64,000 nucleotides of DNA from Anaerorudis cellulosivorans. GTDB taxonomy: Bacteria > Bacteroidota > Bacteroidia > Bacteroidales > Dysgonomonadaceae. Each line of letters begins with the position of its first letter. Position 1 is the stretch's first letter. The translations under genes were made by a program, and so were the position numbers. The stretch is taken from the NCBI RefSeq assembly GCF_025943985.1, contig NZ_JAPCWE010000006.1, positions 62,001 through 126,000 of the forward strand, read 5' to 3'. The notes beneath the pieces were generated by a model. That model was not told the DNA's origin and searched no databases. It saw only the letters and a program-made list of their open reading frames with translations. Positions 8,849 through 16,693 of the stretch are shown here, piece after piece.

Positions 8849-9364
8849 TTATACTGATTTTATTTTTAATGGGATACCGGAAACCATAAAGCATACTTCA
8901 TCGGCCGTTTCCGCAATGTATTGATTCATCCATCCTTGCAGATCGGTAAAATGGCGCGAAATTTCATCGGTTGCATGCACACTCATCCCAATTTCGTTGC
9001 TTACCACAATGAGGGTAAAGTCCTGCCGGATGAATCGATTCCATTCGGCTTTGGCTTCTAAGAGCGAGGAGTCGAGATCATACCGATTGTCGTGAAAAAT
9101 ATTGGTCAACCACAACGTAATGCAATCCAATACTACGGTTTTTCCAGACAAATCGTGTGTGCTCAGCTGTTTTTCTTCTTCTAGCGTTGTCCACTTTTCT
9201 CCCCGATCTTCTTGATGACGACTGATGCGTTTTTCGAAATCGTCGTCCCAATGTCGGGCTGTAGCCAAATACAAAGGATTGGCAGCATATTTTTCTGCCA
9301 ACCCTTGTGCATAACGGCTCTTACCCGACCGTTGACCTCCCGTTATGAAGATTATTTTTCGCAT
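8849..9364 (-). CDS. cobU: Adenosylcobinamide kinase / adenosylcobinamide-phosphate guanylyltransferase CobU
   Basis: Bifunctional enzyme that phosphorylates adenosylcobinamide and converts the phosphate to adenosylcobinamide-GDP. 171 residues; P-loop GGQRSGKS at 9-16, the guanylylation-histidine region DDFEKRISRHQEDRG (about 42-56), and the family signature RHFTDLQGWMNQ in the C-terminal half. Its start overlaps the end of the DUF4430 gene by 13 bp. The kinase activity marks the pathway as capable of cobinamide salvage. Confidence 0.95.
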   Translation of the reverse strand: MRKIIFITGGQRSGKSRYAQGLAEKYAANPLYLATARHWDDDFEKRISRHQEDRGEKWTTLEEEKQLSTHDLSGKTVVLDCITLWLTNIFHDNRYDLDSSLLEAKAEWNRFIRQDFTLIVVSNEIGMSVHATDEISRHFTDLQGWMNQYIAETADEVCFMVSGIPLKIKSV

Positions 9365-9741
9365 CGCGGTTTTTGTACTTTACTTGAACACTCGTCCTTT
9401 TTATAAATCCATGTGATTTGCTCACCGGGTTTTACAAAATATCGAAATGCCAATACGTTGACACTTTCACCATTAATCCTGTAGTACCATGCCTTAACAC
9501 CAACTGTCGCCTTCACATCATTAATAGCCGTTACGAAAATGTAATCTCCGACAGGATGTGTAGTAACCTCGGCACAACTTTGCAAAGCTGTCAATGCGGT
9601 CATATTTTCTTCCCATAAGACCTCAAAGGTCTCCTTCTCTTTCACTTCGGAATAATCAATCACGAGAGAAACTTTTTGCTGTGCCTGTAAAGTAAATGCG
9701 AAAGCACATACCGAAAAAAGCAAAATAATTTTTTTGTTCAT
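9352..9741 (-). CDS. Small secreted DUF4430 (transcobalamin C-terminal-like) protein
   Basis: 129-residue protein starting MNKKIILLFSVCAFAFTLQAQ, a signal peptide, followed by one domain whose C-terminal pattern WYYRINGESVN...YFVKPGEQITWIY matches DUF4430, a fold shared with the C-terminal domain of animal intrinsic factor and transcobalamin. I chose the ATG at 9741; the longer frame runs back into btuB. It lies between btuB and cobU in the riboswitch-controlled operon, so a role in corrinoid capture or handing over at the cell surface or periplasm is a reasonable inference, but no function is shown by sequence alone. No lipobox cysteine follows the signal peptide, so it is probably soluble and exported. 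Confidence 0.8.
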   Translation of the reverse strand: MNKKIILLFSVCAFAFTLQAQQKVSLVIDYSEVKEKETFEVLWEENMTALTALQSCAEVTTHPVGDYIFVTAINDVKATVGVKAWYYRINGESVNVLAFRYFVKPGEQITWIYKKDECSSKVQKPRCEK

Positions 9742-9754
9742 AACCTCTATATTT

Positions 9755-11878
9755 TTAAAATAAATAGGAAACGTGCCCCATGATACTCCGACCGGGCATA
9801 TTGTAGCCATCTTTTTCGGTGTAATTCTCATCAAAAAGATTAGCAACGGAAATACCCATGCGGGCATGAGTGCCAAGATTGCAAAATGCAGAATAATCGA
9901 AAATCAAGTGTGCAGGATGTTGTAGAATTTTATCGGAAGCACGGTAACCGCCTTTGGCATAATAGTCATCGGAGGTGATGTCGGGACGTATCTCTCCACC
10001 CGTCAACCAGTCATTTTCCAATCTATTCCCGATATAACGCGCATTCAGACAGGTGATAAATCCCTTACGATTGTCATAGGTAATACTGAAATTTCCGGTA
10101 GTCTTGCGTACGTACAGCATATCTTTTGTAAGAATGCTTTTATTGTTTTCGGCATCGACAGCCACCTCGTCAAAATTGTCGTTGAACAAGTGAGTAACAC
10201 TTGCATAAAGCTTTAAATTGTATCCGGCATGAAACATTCTTGCTATATTCGAAGAAAAAACAATTTCCAAGCCGTTCATACGGGCATCATCGGCATTCTT
10301 ATAAGTAATGTAGTCGTTATGAGAGTAGTCGTAGATAATTTTGTTGTTGTAAAAAGCATGAAAACAGGTAACATCCAAGTCGAGTATATCATTGCGAAAA
10401 ATATTTAACCCTATATCGAACGATGTGGATGTTTCGGCTTTCAGATTTTCGTTGCCTCTATACTGTTTTTTTCCAACCTGGTACATTCCGGCCGTTTTAT
10501 AGGCATCGGGAACATAAAACGCATTCCCTGCACTGGCATGAATATTAAGCATCGGAAAGATAAAATATTTGATACCCACCGAAGGATTCAAATTTGAATA
10601 GCCGGTACTTTTTTTGTCGTTCCCTAAAAATTTGTCGGCCTCCAGGGTAAAGCGGGTATAATTGTACCGCAACCCTGCATTCACGAAAAAATCGTCGCCC
10701 TGATATGATCCCTGCACAAAAACAGATGTTGCCAAGTTGGAATGATCGGGACGATAGGGGTTAATTGGGGTTATTTTATCGGAAAAACGTTGCGAGGATA
10801 CATCGAAAACATCAACATCCATTCCGCTGATCAAGCTAATATTGTTCCACGAATGCAAATCGTTGATTTTTATGCCATATTGCCCGATTTTCTCTTTTGA
10901 ATCGATAAAAGCTTCATCGGTAGAATTATTGTGATTGTTTTCATCGTATTTCGACGAATACAACGAGCACAATAAGGCATCGTGATCAACCTCCCTTTTA
11001 ATATCCAGCGAAGCATTGTGTTTGTTGAAATCTTTTTTGCTTAATCCGTAAGAATGCCAATAATTACCGGGAGTTTCAATATCGTTCGATGCAACGAAAT
11101 CGACGGCAGCATCAGCACTCCACACCTTATCCCATCTGTAATTCAAGCCACCCGTAAACTGATTAATCGAATATCCCGTATTGGTCATCATGCTGCCATA
11201 CGATTGTTCATCAAGAATTTTTTTGCCCGTTTCGTTAATCGAAAGCAGGTTTTTTGAACCTATACGGTAATCTTTCTCTTGAACTTTTCTTGAAAAGCCA
11301 AGCAAAAGACAACTTTTATCCGAGATACTCCCGGAGGCATATCCATTGATATTTGTTTGACCAAAATTTCCTGCATTTATGCTTGCCGAGCCGGTTTGAT
11401 GATGGTCGGGCTTTCTTGTGACGATATTGATAACGCCACCCATTGCATCAGAGCCATACAAAACCGAATACGGACCCTTCACCACTTCAATTCTTTGCAC
11501 AAAATCCGATGGTATAGAAGAAAGGTTGGTTGTACCGGCAGGTTTGCCATCGACCAAAACCAGGGTATAATTCCGGTTGTGTGCCGAAGGCGGAAATCCG
11601 CGCATTCCAACCGATGCCGATGCTCCGGGATACTGAATAATATCGAGATTGGTTGTCCTTTTCAACAGGTCGGCAACGTTTTCGTTGGGAACCGACAAGA
11701 TTTTTTGTTTGTCGATAATTTCTATTTTCTGAGGAACCGCCGAAAGCGGCAATTGCATACGGGTAGCCGTAACCACTACTTCTTTAAGGTCATACGACCT
11801 TACAACAGTTTCTTGTGCCGACAACGATATGCCGGCAAAACTCAGGGCAAACAAGCCCGAAAAAATTTTTTTGTTCAT
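9755..11878 (-). CDS. btuB: TonB-dependent vitamin B12 receptor BtuB
   Basis: Outer-membrane 22-strand beta-barrel receptor for corrinoids, energised by TonB. 707 residues: a signal peptide (MNKKIFSGLFALSFAGISLSAQ), a TonB-box-like segment DLKEVVVTATR (about 31-41), a plug domain with VEVVKGPYSVLYGSDAMGG-type ending (family hallmark, about 134-150), and a barrel ending in aromatic F (GHVSYLF). It is first in the operon, about 150 bp after the cobalamin riboswitch, which fixes the substrate better than sequence does. No BtuG-type surface lipoprotein is adjacent; the next gene is the DUF4430 protein. Confidence 0.93.
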   Translation of the reverse strand: MNKKIFSGLFALSFAGISLSAQETVVRSYDLKEVVVTATRMQLPLSAVPQKIEIIDKQKILSVPNENVADLLKRTTNLDIIQYPGASASVGMRGFPPSAHNRNYTLVLVDGKPAGTTNLSSIPSDFVQRIEVVKGPYSVLYGSDAMGGVINIVTRKPDHHQTGSASINAGNFGQTNINGYASGSISDKSCLLLGFSRKVQEKDYRIGSKNLLSINETGKKILDEQSYGSMMTNTGYSINQFTGGLNYRWDKVWSADAAVDFVASNDIETPGNYWHSYGLSKKDFNKHNASLDIKREVDHDALLCSLYSSKYDENNHNNSTDEAFIDSKEKIGQYGIKINDLHSWNNISLISGMDVDVFDVSSQRFSDKITPINPYRPDHSNLATSVFVQGSYQGDDFFVNAGLRYNYTRFTLEADKFLGNDKKSTGYSNLNPSVGIKYFIFPMLNIHASAGNAFYVPDAYKTAGMYQVGKKQYRGNENLKAETSTSFDIGLNIFRNDILDLDVTCFHAFYNNKIIYDYSHNDYITYKNADDARMNGLEIVFSSNIARMFHAGYNLKLYASVTHLFNDNFDEVAVDAENNKSILTKDMLYVRKTTGNFSITYDNRKGFITCLNARYIGNRLENDWLTGGEIRPDITSDDYYAKGGYRASDKILQHPAHLIFDYSAFCNLGTHARMGISVANLFDENYTEKDGYNMPGRSIMGHVSYLF

Positions 11879-12008
11879 TTTTTAAAATTTATAGTTAAAC
11901 CATTCGTATTTAACCATAAACTTTCGAGAGGAAATGGAGATGATGATACAAGGGTGAAATGTTGCTGTATCAACCGCTGTGTTTTTTGAAACACCTCTGC
12001 TTTTTTTC

Positions 12009-12038
12009 CCGAAAGCATATGATAGATGAGGCTTTCGG
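12009..12038 (-). promoter_or_regulatory. Riboswitch expression-platform hairpin (alternative to P1)
   Basis: On the minus strand CCGAAAGC (12038-12031) can pair with GCTTTCGG (12016-12009) across a 14-nt loop, eight perfect pairs. The same CCGAAAGC is the 3' strand of the aptamer P1 helix, so the two helices exclude each other. No U-run follows the hairpin (it is followed by G and seven A), so it is not an intrinsic terminator; it may act through Rho or downstream folding. Confidence 0.6.
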
Positions 12039-12201
12039 ACAGGTCTTCCGGCTCGTTCCGGTTTTCTGATGCCTTCCCATTCCGTCAAAACGGAACAGTG
12101 GCGTAAGGATTCAGAAAACGTTTTGTTGGAACATACGGCTGCGGGTACAGCTTTGGCTTCTTTGCTCGTGCAAACTACCAAATTCCATGATGTCTGAAAG
12201 C
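12031..12201 (-). ncRNA. Cobalamin (AdoCbl) riboswitch aptamer
   Basis: Minus-strand leader of btuB carrying the conserved cobalamin-riboswitch elements in order: P1 5' strand GCTTTCAGACA (12201-12191); a CTGTACCCGCAGCCGT segment of the CTGTCCCCGC type; the core GCCACTG (12102-12096); ATGGGAAGGC; and the B12 box GAGCCGGAAGACCTGTCC (12054-12037). The P1 3' strand TGTCCGAAAGC closes the structure with a single A-C mismatch. When bound by adenosylcobalamin it should repress the downstream nine-gene operon btuB to cbiB. Confidence 0.95.
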
Positions 12202-12206
12202 GGGTG

Positions 12207-12214
12207 CAAAGTTA
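12207..12214 (-). promoter_or_regulatory. TAnnTTTG minus-7 box for the riboswitch-btuB operon
   Basis: Reads TAACTTTG on the minus strand and ends 6 bp before the first base of the riboswitch P1 helix (12201), so transcription would start right at the aptamer. A minus-33 element at the standard spacing is not obvious. Confidence 0.6.
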
Positions 12215-12264
12215 ATTAATAAAATCAAAGAAATACAGAAAACCATAGAAACATTTTCGCTTTG

Positions 12265-12290
12265 GTAAAAAAGCGACAGTGGCTCTGTCG
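12265..12290 (-). terminator. Intrinsic terminator after btuD
   Basis: Minus strand: stem CGACAG, loop AGCCA, stem CTGTCG, then CTTTTTT. Placed 56 bp after the btuD stop and before the riboswitch promoter, separating the transporter unit from the btuB operon. The loop contains AGCCACTG by chance, which mimics a riboswitch core motif. Confidence 0.85.
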
Positions 12291-12345
12291 ATTCGCGACG
12301 GTTATGTATTTGCCAAAAAGGGTAGACCCCCTATTTTTAGGTCTC

Positions 12346-13164
12346 TTAAGGTTTTGTCTTCTCGACAAATTCCTTCATTCGGCGTTCGGAAACGGGGAAT
12401 ACAACCGGATTTCCCGAAACAGGGTTGGTTTCCACAACAACAACGGTTTCGTAAACCTTCTCGATATTCTCATAGGTAAGCACTTCTACCGGATTACCCT
12501 TTTCGAATATTCTTCCATTTTTCATCATGACAAGATAATCGCAATACTCTCCGGCCAACGAAAGGTCATGAACAATCATCATCACCGACAACTTCAATTC
12601 TTCGTTGAGCCGCTGTATAAGATTCATAAATCGAACCTGATGCGTGATATCCAAATGCGAAGTGGGTTCATCCAGCAATAGCAGTCGCGGATTTTGCGTC
12701 AATGCCGACGCAATGCTTGCCATCTGCCGTTCGCCTCCGCTAAGGGCTGCCATGGATTTATCTTTCAATCGGTAGGTATTGGTCAGATGCATATAGTGGT
12801 GAGCAATCTCGACGTCTTCTTTTTTGTCGAAAAACTGAAACTGTTTTCTGTAAGGCATCCTGCCCATCAGTACATATTCTTCGACCGTGATGTCGGCAAC
12901 TTCCGTAAATTGCGATACGATAGCCACTTTTTGAGCTTTCTCGCGAAGCGATAATTCGGAGAAGTCTTTGCCTTCGAAATAAACAGCGCCTTTGTGAAGA
13001 GAAAGATCCCCTGAAATGCCCCGAAAGAGTGTCGTCTTCCCCGAACCGTTTGGTCCTACAATGCCGGCAAAAATGCCTTCGGAAAGCGAAAAGTTGATAT
13101 CGTTGATATAAAAACCACTCTTATATCCGCACGATACGTTATCGAGAACAAGCAATTCTTTCAT
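12346..13164 (-). CDS. btuD: ABC transporter ATPase BtuD (FecE/BtuD family)
   Basis: Cytoplasmic ATPase of a type II importer. 272 residues; Walker A GPNGSGKT at 37-44, signature LSGGERQ at 141-147, Walker B LLLLDEP at 161-167. Its start overlaps the btuC stop by 4 bp (ATGA). Members of this family import cobalamin, haem or ferric siderophores; substrate is assigned as corrinoid from the neighbouring DUF71 ATPase and the B12 operon. Confidence 0.88.
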   Translation of the reverse strand: MKELLVLDNVSCGYKSGFYINDINFSLSEGIFAGIVGPNGSGKTTLFRGISGDLSLHKGAVYFEGKDFSELSLREKAQKVAIVSQFTEVADITVEEYVLMGRMPYRKQFQFFDKKEDVEIAHHYMHLTNTYRLKDKSMAALSGGERQMASIASALTQNPRLLLLDEPTSHLDITHQVRFMNLIQRLNEELKLSVMMIVHDLSLAGEYCDYLVMMKNGRIFEKGNPVEVLTYENIEKVYETVVVVETNPVSGNPVVFPVSERRMKEFVEKTKP

Positions 13165-14177
13165 CTTTGCACAAATTTGGAGTGTTTTTCGGAACGACTC
13201 AGCAACACGATAAAAACGATGCCACCTATAATGCCTGTAATGACACCTATCGGAAGCTCATTAGGAGCAATAATCGTACGGGCTGCCACATCGCACAAAA
13301 TCAAAAACACACTCCCGCTCAAAAATGAGGCAATGAGTTTGATGCGATAATCCGATCCTACCCACAATTGAACGATATGGGGAATCACCAATCCCACAAA
13401 TCCTATAATTCCGGCCACCGATATGCAAGCACCCGTAAGAAGAGAGGTAAGGATGAAGAGAATCCGGATGGTTGTACCTGAATCAACACCCAAATGACGG
13501 GCATTTTCTTCGCCCAGACGCAAAGCATTTAGGGGCATGACAAAAATATAAGAAACGAGCAAACATGCCACAGATAATATAACTACCAACCCAATCATCG
13601 CATTGTTGGACTCATTGAGTGATCCCATCGTCCAAAAAACAATACCATGAATATTCTCAGCCGACGTTACCGACATAAGAAACATCATAAGCGAGGAAGA
13701 TATAAAACTTATCATAACCCCGATAAGCAGCATGCGGTTGATTTCGAGCATTCCCCTTCTTGTGCTTAAAGCATAAACGAGAAAGATGGTTGCCAGAGCA
13801 CCGATAAATCCCGCAAGCGGCAGGAAAAGAGCATTTGCTAAATGCAGTCCTGCCACGATGGCAAAAGTTATACCCAACGATGCGCCACCCGAGATACCTA
13901 AGGTATAGGGTTCAACCAGCGGATTGCGATAAATCCCCTGCAAAATGGCTCCTGAAAGGCTCAACCCGCCGCCAACAGCAAAGCCCAACAATGTGCGAGG
14001 AATGCGAATATAAGAAAGCACGCCGTATTCCATACTGTCTTTATCGGACAAAACAGAGAACATATCTCGAAAGGGAATGGATACTTCACCAACGCTCAGC
14101 GATAGCAGGAAGGCAAAAAATACCGCTACCAACAGCAGTAACACATGCATGCTCCATGATAATGTCTTTTTGTCCAT
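13161..14177 (-). CDS. btuC: ABC transporter permease BtuC (FecCD family)
   Basis: Inner-membrane permease of 338 residues with about ten hydrophobic spans and the FecCD-family signatures RIPRTLLGFAVGGGLSLSGA (about 58-77, trimmed), GISGGASLG and GFVGLVIPH near the C-terminal third. Works with BtuD and BtuF. Gene order btuF-btuC-btuD with short spacing (18 bp to btuF, 4-bp overlap with btuD) marks one transcription unit. Substrate inferred from context. Confidence 0.88.
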   Translation of the reverse strand: MDKKTLSWSMHVLLLLVAVFFAFLLSLSVGEVSIPFRDMFSVLSDKDSMEYGVLSYIRIPRTLLGFAVGGGLSLSGAILQGIYRNPLVEPYTLGISGGASLGITFAIVAGLHLANALFLPLAGFIGALATIFLVYALSTRRGMLEINRMLLIGVMISFISSSLMMFLMSVTSAENIHGIVFWTMGSLNESNNAMIGLVVILSVACLLVSYIFVMPLNALRLGEENARHLGVDSGTTIRILFILTSLLTGACISVAGIIGFVGLVIPHIVQLWVGSDYRIKLIASFLSGSVFLILCDVAARTIIAPNELPIGVITGIIGGIVFIVLLSRSEKHSKFVQR

Positions 14178-14195
14178 TTTGCAAAGGGTTTGATG

Positions 14196-15026
14196 TTATT
14201 GCCCGAGGATCTTTTGCTGCAAAACTTCCATCGTTTGCACAAAAGTGATCGGGGTAGGTTGACATGCCAAGTCGGAATCGACGATAAATATCCGGTTATT
14301 CCTTGCCGCATTCAGATTGGGATATTTACTCCAGATTTTTTTTTCTTCCTCGCCCACAATGCCCATTGTAGCAATAAAAATATAATCCGGATTTTTTGCA
14401 ATAACGAATTCTCTTCCCACTGTACCGTGTGTGAGATCTTTGGCAATATTCTCTCCGCCAAGAAATCGGATATAGTCATCCATAAACGTGTTTGGAATAA
14501 CTGCAAACAAAGGATCGGCACCAATTTGAAAAAATACCTTAGGCGTCCCCTTCCATTTTATTTTTGCAGTAATGTCGCTGATTTTTCGCTTGCTCCCTTC
14601 TACGATCGCCAGGGCTTTTTCGTTCTGTCCAACAAGCAGACCTAAATGCACAAACTGATCGCAAATACCGGCAAACGATGTGGGCGATTCGAATATTTCC
14701 ACCCGGATACCAAATTTTCGCAATGTTTCGATGTCCTTCGGATCGGTCAATCCGGCAACTACTACAAGGTCGGGTTTTAAGCTGATTATTTTTTCGAGGT
14801 TGGGCTTAACGGCAGAAGCAACAATGGGCTTACGGTCTTTTTTTGCCGCTTCGCAATAGCTGGTGCATCCCACAAGGTTGTTTTGAGCCTCAAGGTAATA
14901 CAAACTTTGCGTAAGTGAAGGTGCCAAAGAAACAATTCTTTTGTACGTTTTTTGGGCAAAAGAACATACCCATACAGCAATAAACAACGCCGTAGCGAGA
15001 AATTTCATTTTCATATTGATGAACAT
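14196..15026 (-). CDS. btuF: Periplasmic corrinoid-binding protein BtuF
   Basis: Class III (helical-backbone) substrate-binding protein with a signal peptide (hydrophobic LATALFIAVWVCSFAQ) and the family start RIVSLAPSLTQSLYYLEA. 276 residues from the first ATG at 15026; starts at 15014 or 15008 are also possible and would leave a tighter signal peptide. I keep 15026 because it lies only 8 bp after the DUF71 gene. The residue W/Y pattern of BtuF is not resolvable by eye, so cobalamin specificity rests on context; haem or siderophore is the alternative. Confidence 0.82.
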   Translation of the reverse strand: MFINMKMKFLATALFIAVWVCSFAQKTYKRIVSLAPSLTQSLYYLEAQNNLVGCTSYCEAAKKDRKPIVASAVKPNLEKIISLKPDLVVVAGLTDPKDIETLRKFGIRVEIFESPTSFAGICDQFVHLGLLVGQNEKALAIVEGSKRKISDITAKIKWKGTPKVFFQIGADPLFAVIPNTFMDDYIRFLGGENIAKDLTHGTVGREFVIAKNPDYIFIATMGIVGEEEKKIWSKYPNLNAARNNRIFIVDSDLACQPTPITFVQTMEVLQQKILGQ

Positions 15027-15034
15027 AAGCTAAG

Positions 15035-15685
15035 TCATTTAAGTTGCAAAAAACAACAATCGCCGTCTTCAATCACAACACCGGTTTCAAAAGGTACCGC
15101 CTCATTGAATATCGGTCCGTCGAAAACAAAGGTATGATATTCTCCATTTTCCCCACAAACATCAATGCCGTGAACATGATGCAAATCATTCAAAAAAACA
15201 TGATCAATCGTTCTGCCCAGGAACCTCACGTCCATCCTGTTTTTCTCTACGGCAACAACCACGGCTTTGAACCCATCTTTGATAAAATTCCTCACAAGGT
15301 AGCCCGGGTCTTCTCCCCAAAGCGGAAAAAACGCCTTGATTTTCAGCTCACTACACACCGATTCTATCCATTTCCTGTGTGCCTGAAGATAAATATCTCC
15401 GAAAATCCCTGCATCAACGCCATCCGCTTTTAATCGAGTAATGATTTTTTTCGAATTATTTTTATACTGTTCTCGTGAGGTGGGATATTGAACAAGAGGA
15501 ATGCCCATTTTTTCGGCTTGCCGACGAATCATGTCATTGCTTATTCCGTGCGAACGCGACCTGTCACTGTTTTCATCTGTCATGTTCAATAAACACAAAA
15601 CCTCATTGTCCTGTTCGTTGAGAAAACGGTAGAGGGCATTCATACAATCTTTTCCCCCACTCCAAGAAATAAAACCTTTCATCAT
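15035..15685 (-). CDS. DUF71/COG2102 PP-loop ATPase, bacterial B12-associated type
   Basis: Adenine-nucleotide alpha-hydrolase (PP-loop) protein of 216 residues with SGGKD close to the N-terminus (FISWSGGKDCMNALYRF) and the DUF71 signature GIFGDIYLQAHRKWIE. The eukaryotic/archaeal members are diphthamide synthases (Dph6), a modification bacteria lack; published comparative genomics assigned a bacterial subgroup clustered with B12 genes to corrinoid salvage. Here it leads the btuFCD unit, in keeping with that. The reaction is unknown. The frame opens with TTG at 15694, but the promoter box at 15692-15699 overlaps it, so the ATG at 15685 (or 15682) is the real start. Confidence 0.8.
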   Translation of the reverse strand: MMKGFISWSGGKDCMNALYRFLNEQDNEVLCLLNMTDENSDRSRSHGISNDMIRRQAEKMGIPLVQYPTSREQYKNNSKKIITRLKADGVDAGIFGDIYLQAHRKWIESVCSELKIKAFFPLWGEDPGYLVRNFIKDGFKAVVVAVEKNRMDVRFLGRTIDHVFLNDLHHVHGIDVCGENGEYHTFVFDGPIFNEAVPFETGVVIEDGDCCFLQLK

Positions 15686-15691
15686 TATTTG

Positions 15692-15699
15692 CAAAGTTA
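15692..15699 (-). promoter_or_regulatory. TAnnTTTG minus-7 box for DUF71-btuFCD
   Basis: TAACTTTG on the minus strand, identical to the box before the riboswitch operon. Only 6 bp separate it from the ATG at 15685, implying a leaderless or nearly leaderless transcript and no room for a riboswitch, so this transporter unit is not controlled like btuB. Confidence 0.55.
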
Positions 15700-15888
15700 A
15701 TTATTATACGAGAAGGATAGAAAAAAATGGAATTACTGACTTTTCATGGACACATAGTTAAGCATAGAAAGCTTATTTTTGTGTAATAAGAAAAAACATG
15801 GATTTCTTTATCGACTGCAAAAATACATGATCATTCCCAATCCACGCAACAGCCGGTAAAAAAAATCGAATTATAGAGGTTCACCACT

Positions 15889-16566
15889 TTATCCGTTCTG
15901 CGAAATCAATTGCAGTGAATATTTGTTCAAAATCTCTATTTTTCTTCCTTCCATGCGGATGATCCCATCATTCATCAATTCGGATAAAAGCCTGTTCACG
16001 CTTTCGCGACTGGCATCTACCAGATTGCCGAGATCCGATTGAGAAATGGGTAAAACGAATTCAGTCGACTCGAAAACGTTTTCCGACAAATCAAGCAAAA
16101 CATCAGCCAGATTGCCTCGCGTTTGCTTTTGAGTGCGGTTGGCACACCTGCGATAGCTTTCGAGTTCGCTTTTGCATAACTCGAGAATGATATAGGACGA
16201 AAAGTCTTTGTTTTCTTCCAATACACGTTTAAAGATATTCAGATCGATAAAGCAAACTTCGGAATCCTGCACAGCGGTGACGGAATATTGATTGATTTTA
16301 TCGCCTATCGTGGTCGGCAAACCCAAATAGGTAGGTGCTTTGGCCAAACGCACGATCTGTTCGTGATAAGGTCCCGCGATATGAATTTTGACCAATCCCC
16401 TTTTCAGGAAAACTACGTTGGTCGAAAACATTCCCTGTTTGATGATGGGATCACCTTTCTGAAATTGCACTATGGCATGATTGCTTTCAAGCTGTTCCAA
16501 TTGACAGCTTTTGAGCGCCTGCATCGATTTCATGACGCAGGCACAATTGAGGCATTCGTTTTTCAT
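15889..16566 (-). CDS. Crp/Fnr-family transcriptional regulator
   Basis: 225-residue regulator: cyclic-nucleotide-binding-like beta-roll (about 20-130) and a Crp-type winged helix in the C-terminal third (ISQSDLGNLVDASRESVNRL, about 174-193). The N-terminus has clustered cysteines C5, C8 and C10 (MKNECLNCACVMK), recalling the N-terminal iron-sulfur ligands of FNR, although the spacing differs. Divergent from the sulfur/Hdr-like operon, with an inverted repeat 21 bp before its own start, it is the likely redox- or sulfur-responsive regulator of that operon and of itself. Confidence 0.88.
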   Translation of the reverse strand: MKNECLNCACVMKSMQALKSCQLEQLESNHAIVQFQKGDPIIKQGMFSTNVVFLKRGLVKIHIAGPYHEQIVRLAKAPTYLGLPTTIGDKINQYSVTAVQDSEVCFIDLNIFKRVLEENKDFSSYIILELCKSELESYRRCANRTQKQTRGNLADVLLDLSENVFESTEFVLPISQSDLGNLVDASRESVNRLLSELMNDGIIRMEGRKIEILNKYSLQLISQNG

Positions 16567-16586
16567 ACGACAAAGATATCGAAAAA

Positions 16587-16600
16587 GTGATACATATCAC
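16587..16600 (+). promoter_or_regulatory. Crp/Fnr-type operator GTGAT-N4-ATCAC
   Basis: Perfect inverted repeat GTGAT-ACAT-ATCAC. The 5-4-5 geometry is that of FNR and CRP boxes (TTGAT-N4-ATCAA; TGTGA half-sites), and it lies in the 127-bp divergent region between the Crp/Fnr gene and the DsrE-led operon, 21 bp from the regulator start and 94 bp from the operon start. A second, imperfect dyad (ATGA...TCAT) lies at about 16611-16627. Confidence 0.75.
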
Positions 16601-16693
16601 AAAATATTGTATGATTGTGCACGTCATAAAAAGAATTTAATAAAGAAATATTTCCTTATTTCGCATCGTATTCATCCACTAAAAATCAACAAC

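Noticed and set aside
11882-12181. 99-codon minus-strand open frame upstream of btuB
   Set aside because: It lies across the cobalamin riboswitch and its leader, has no recognisable domain, and the conserved RNA motifs explain the sequence.
12274-12290. A second GCCACTG riboswitch core motif
   Set aside because: It is the loop and stem of an intrinsic terminator after btuD; no B12 box or P1 helix accompanies it.
15035-15685. Diphthine-ammonia ligase (Dph6) as the function of the DUF71 gene
   Set aside because: Bacteria have no diphthamide; the gene context is corrinoid transport.
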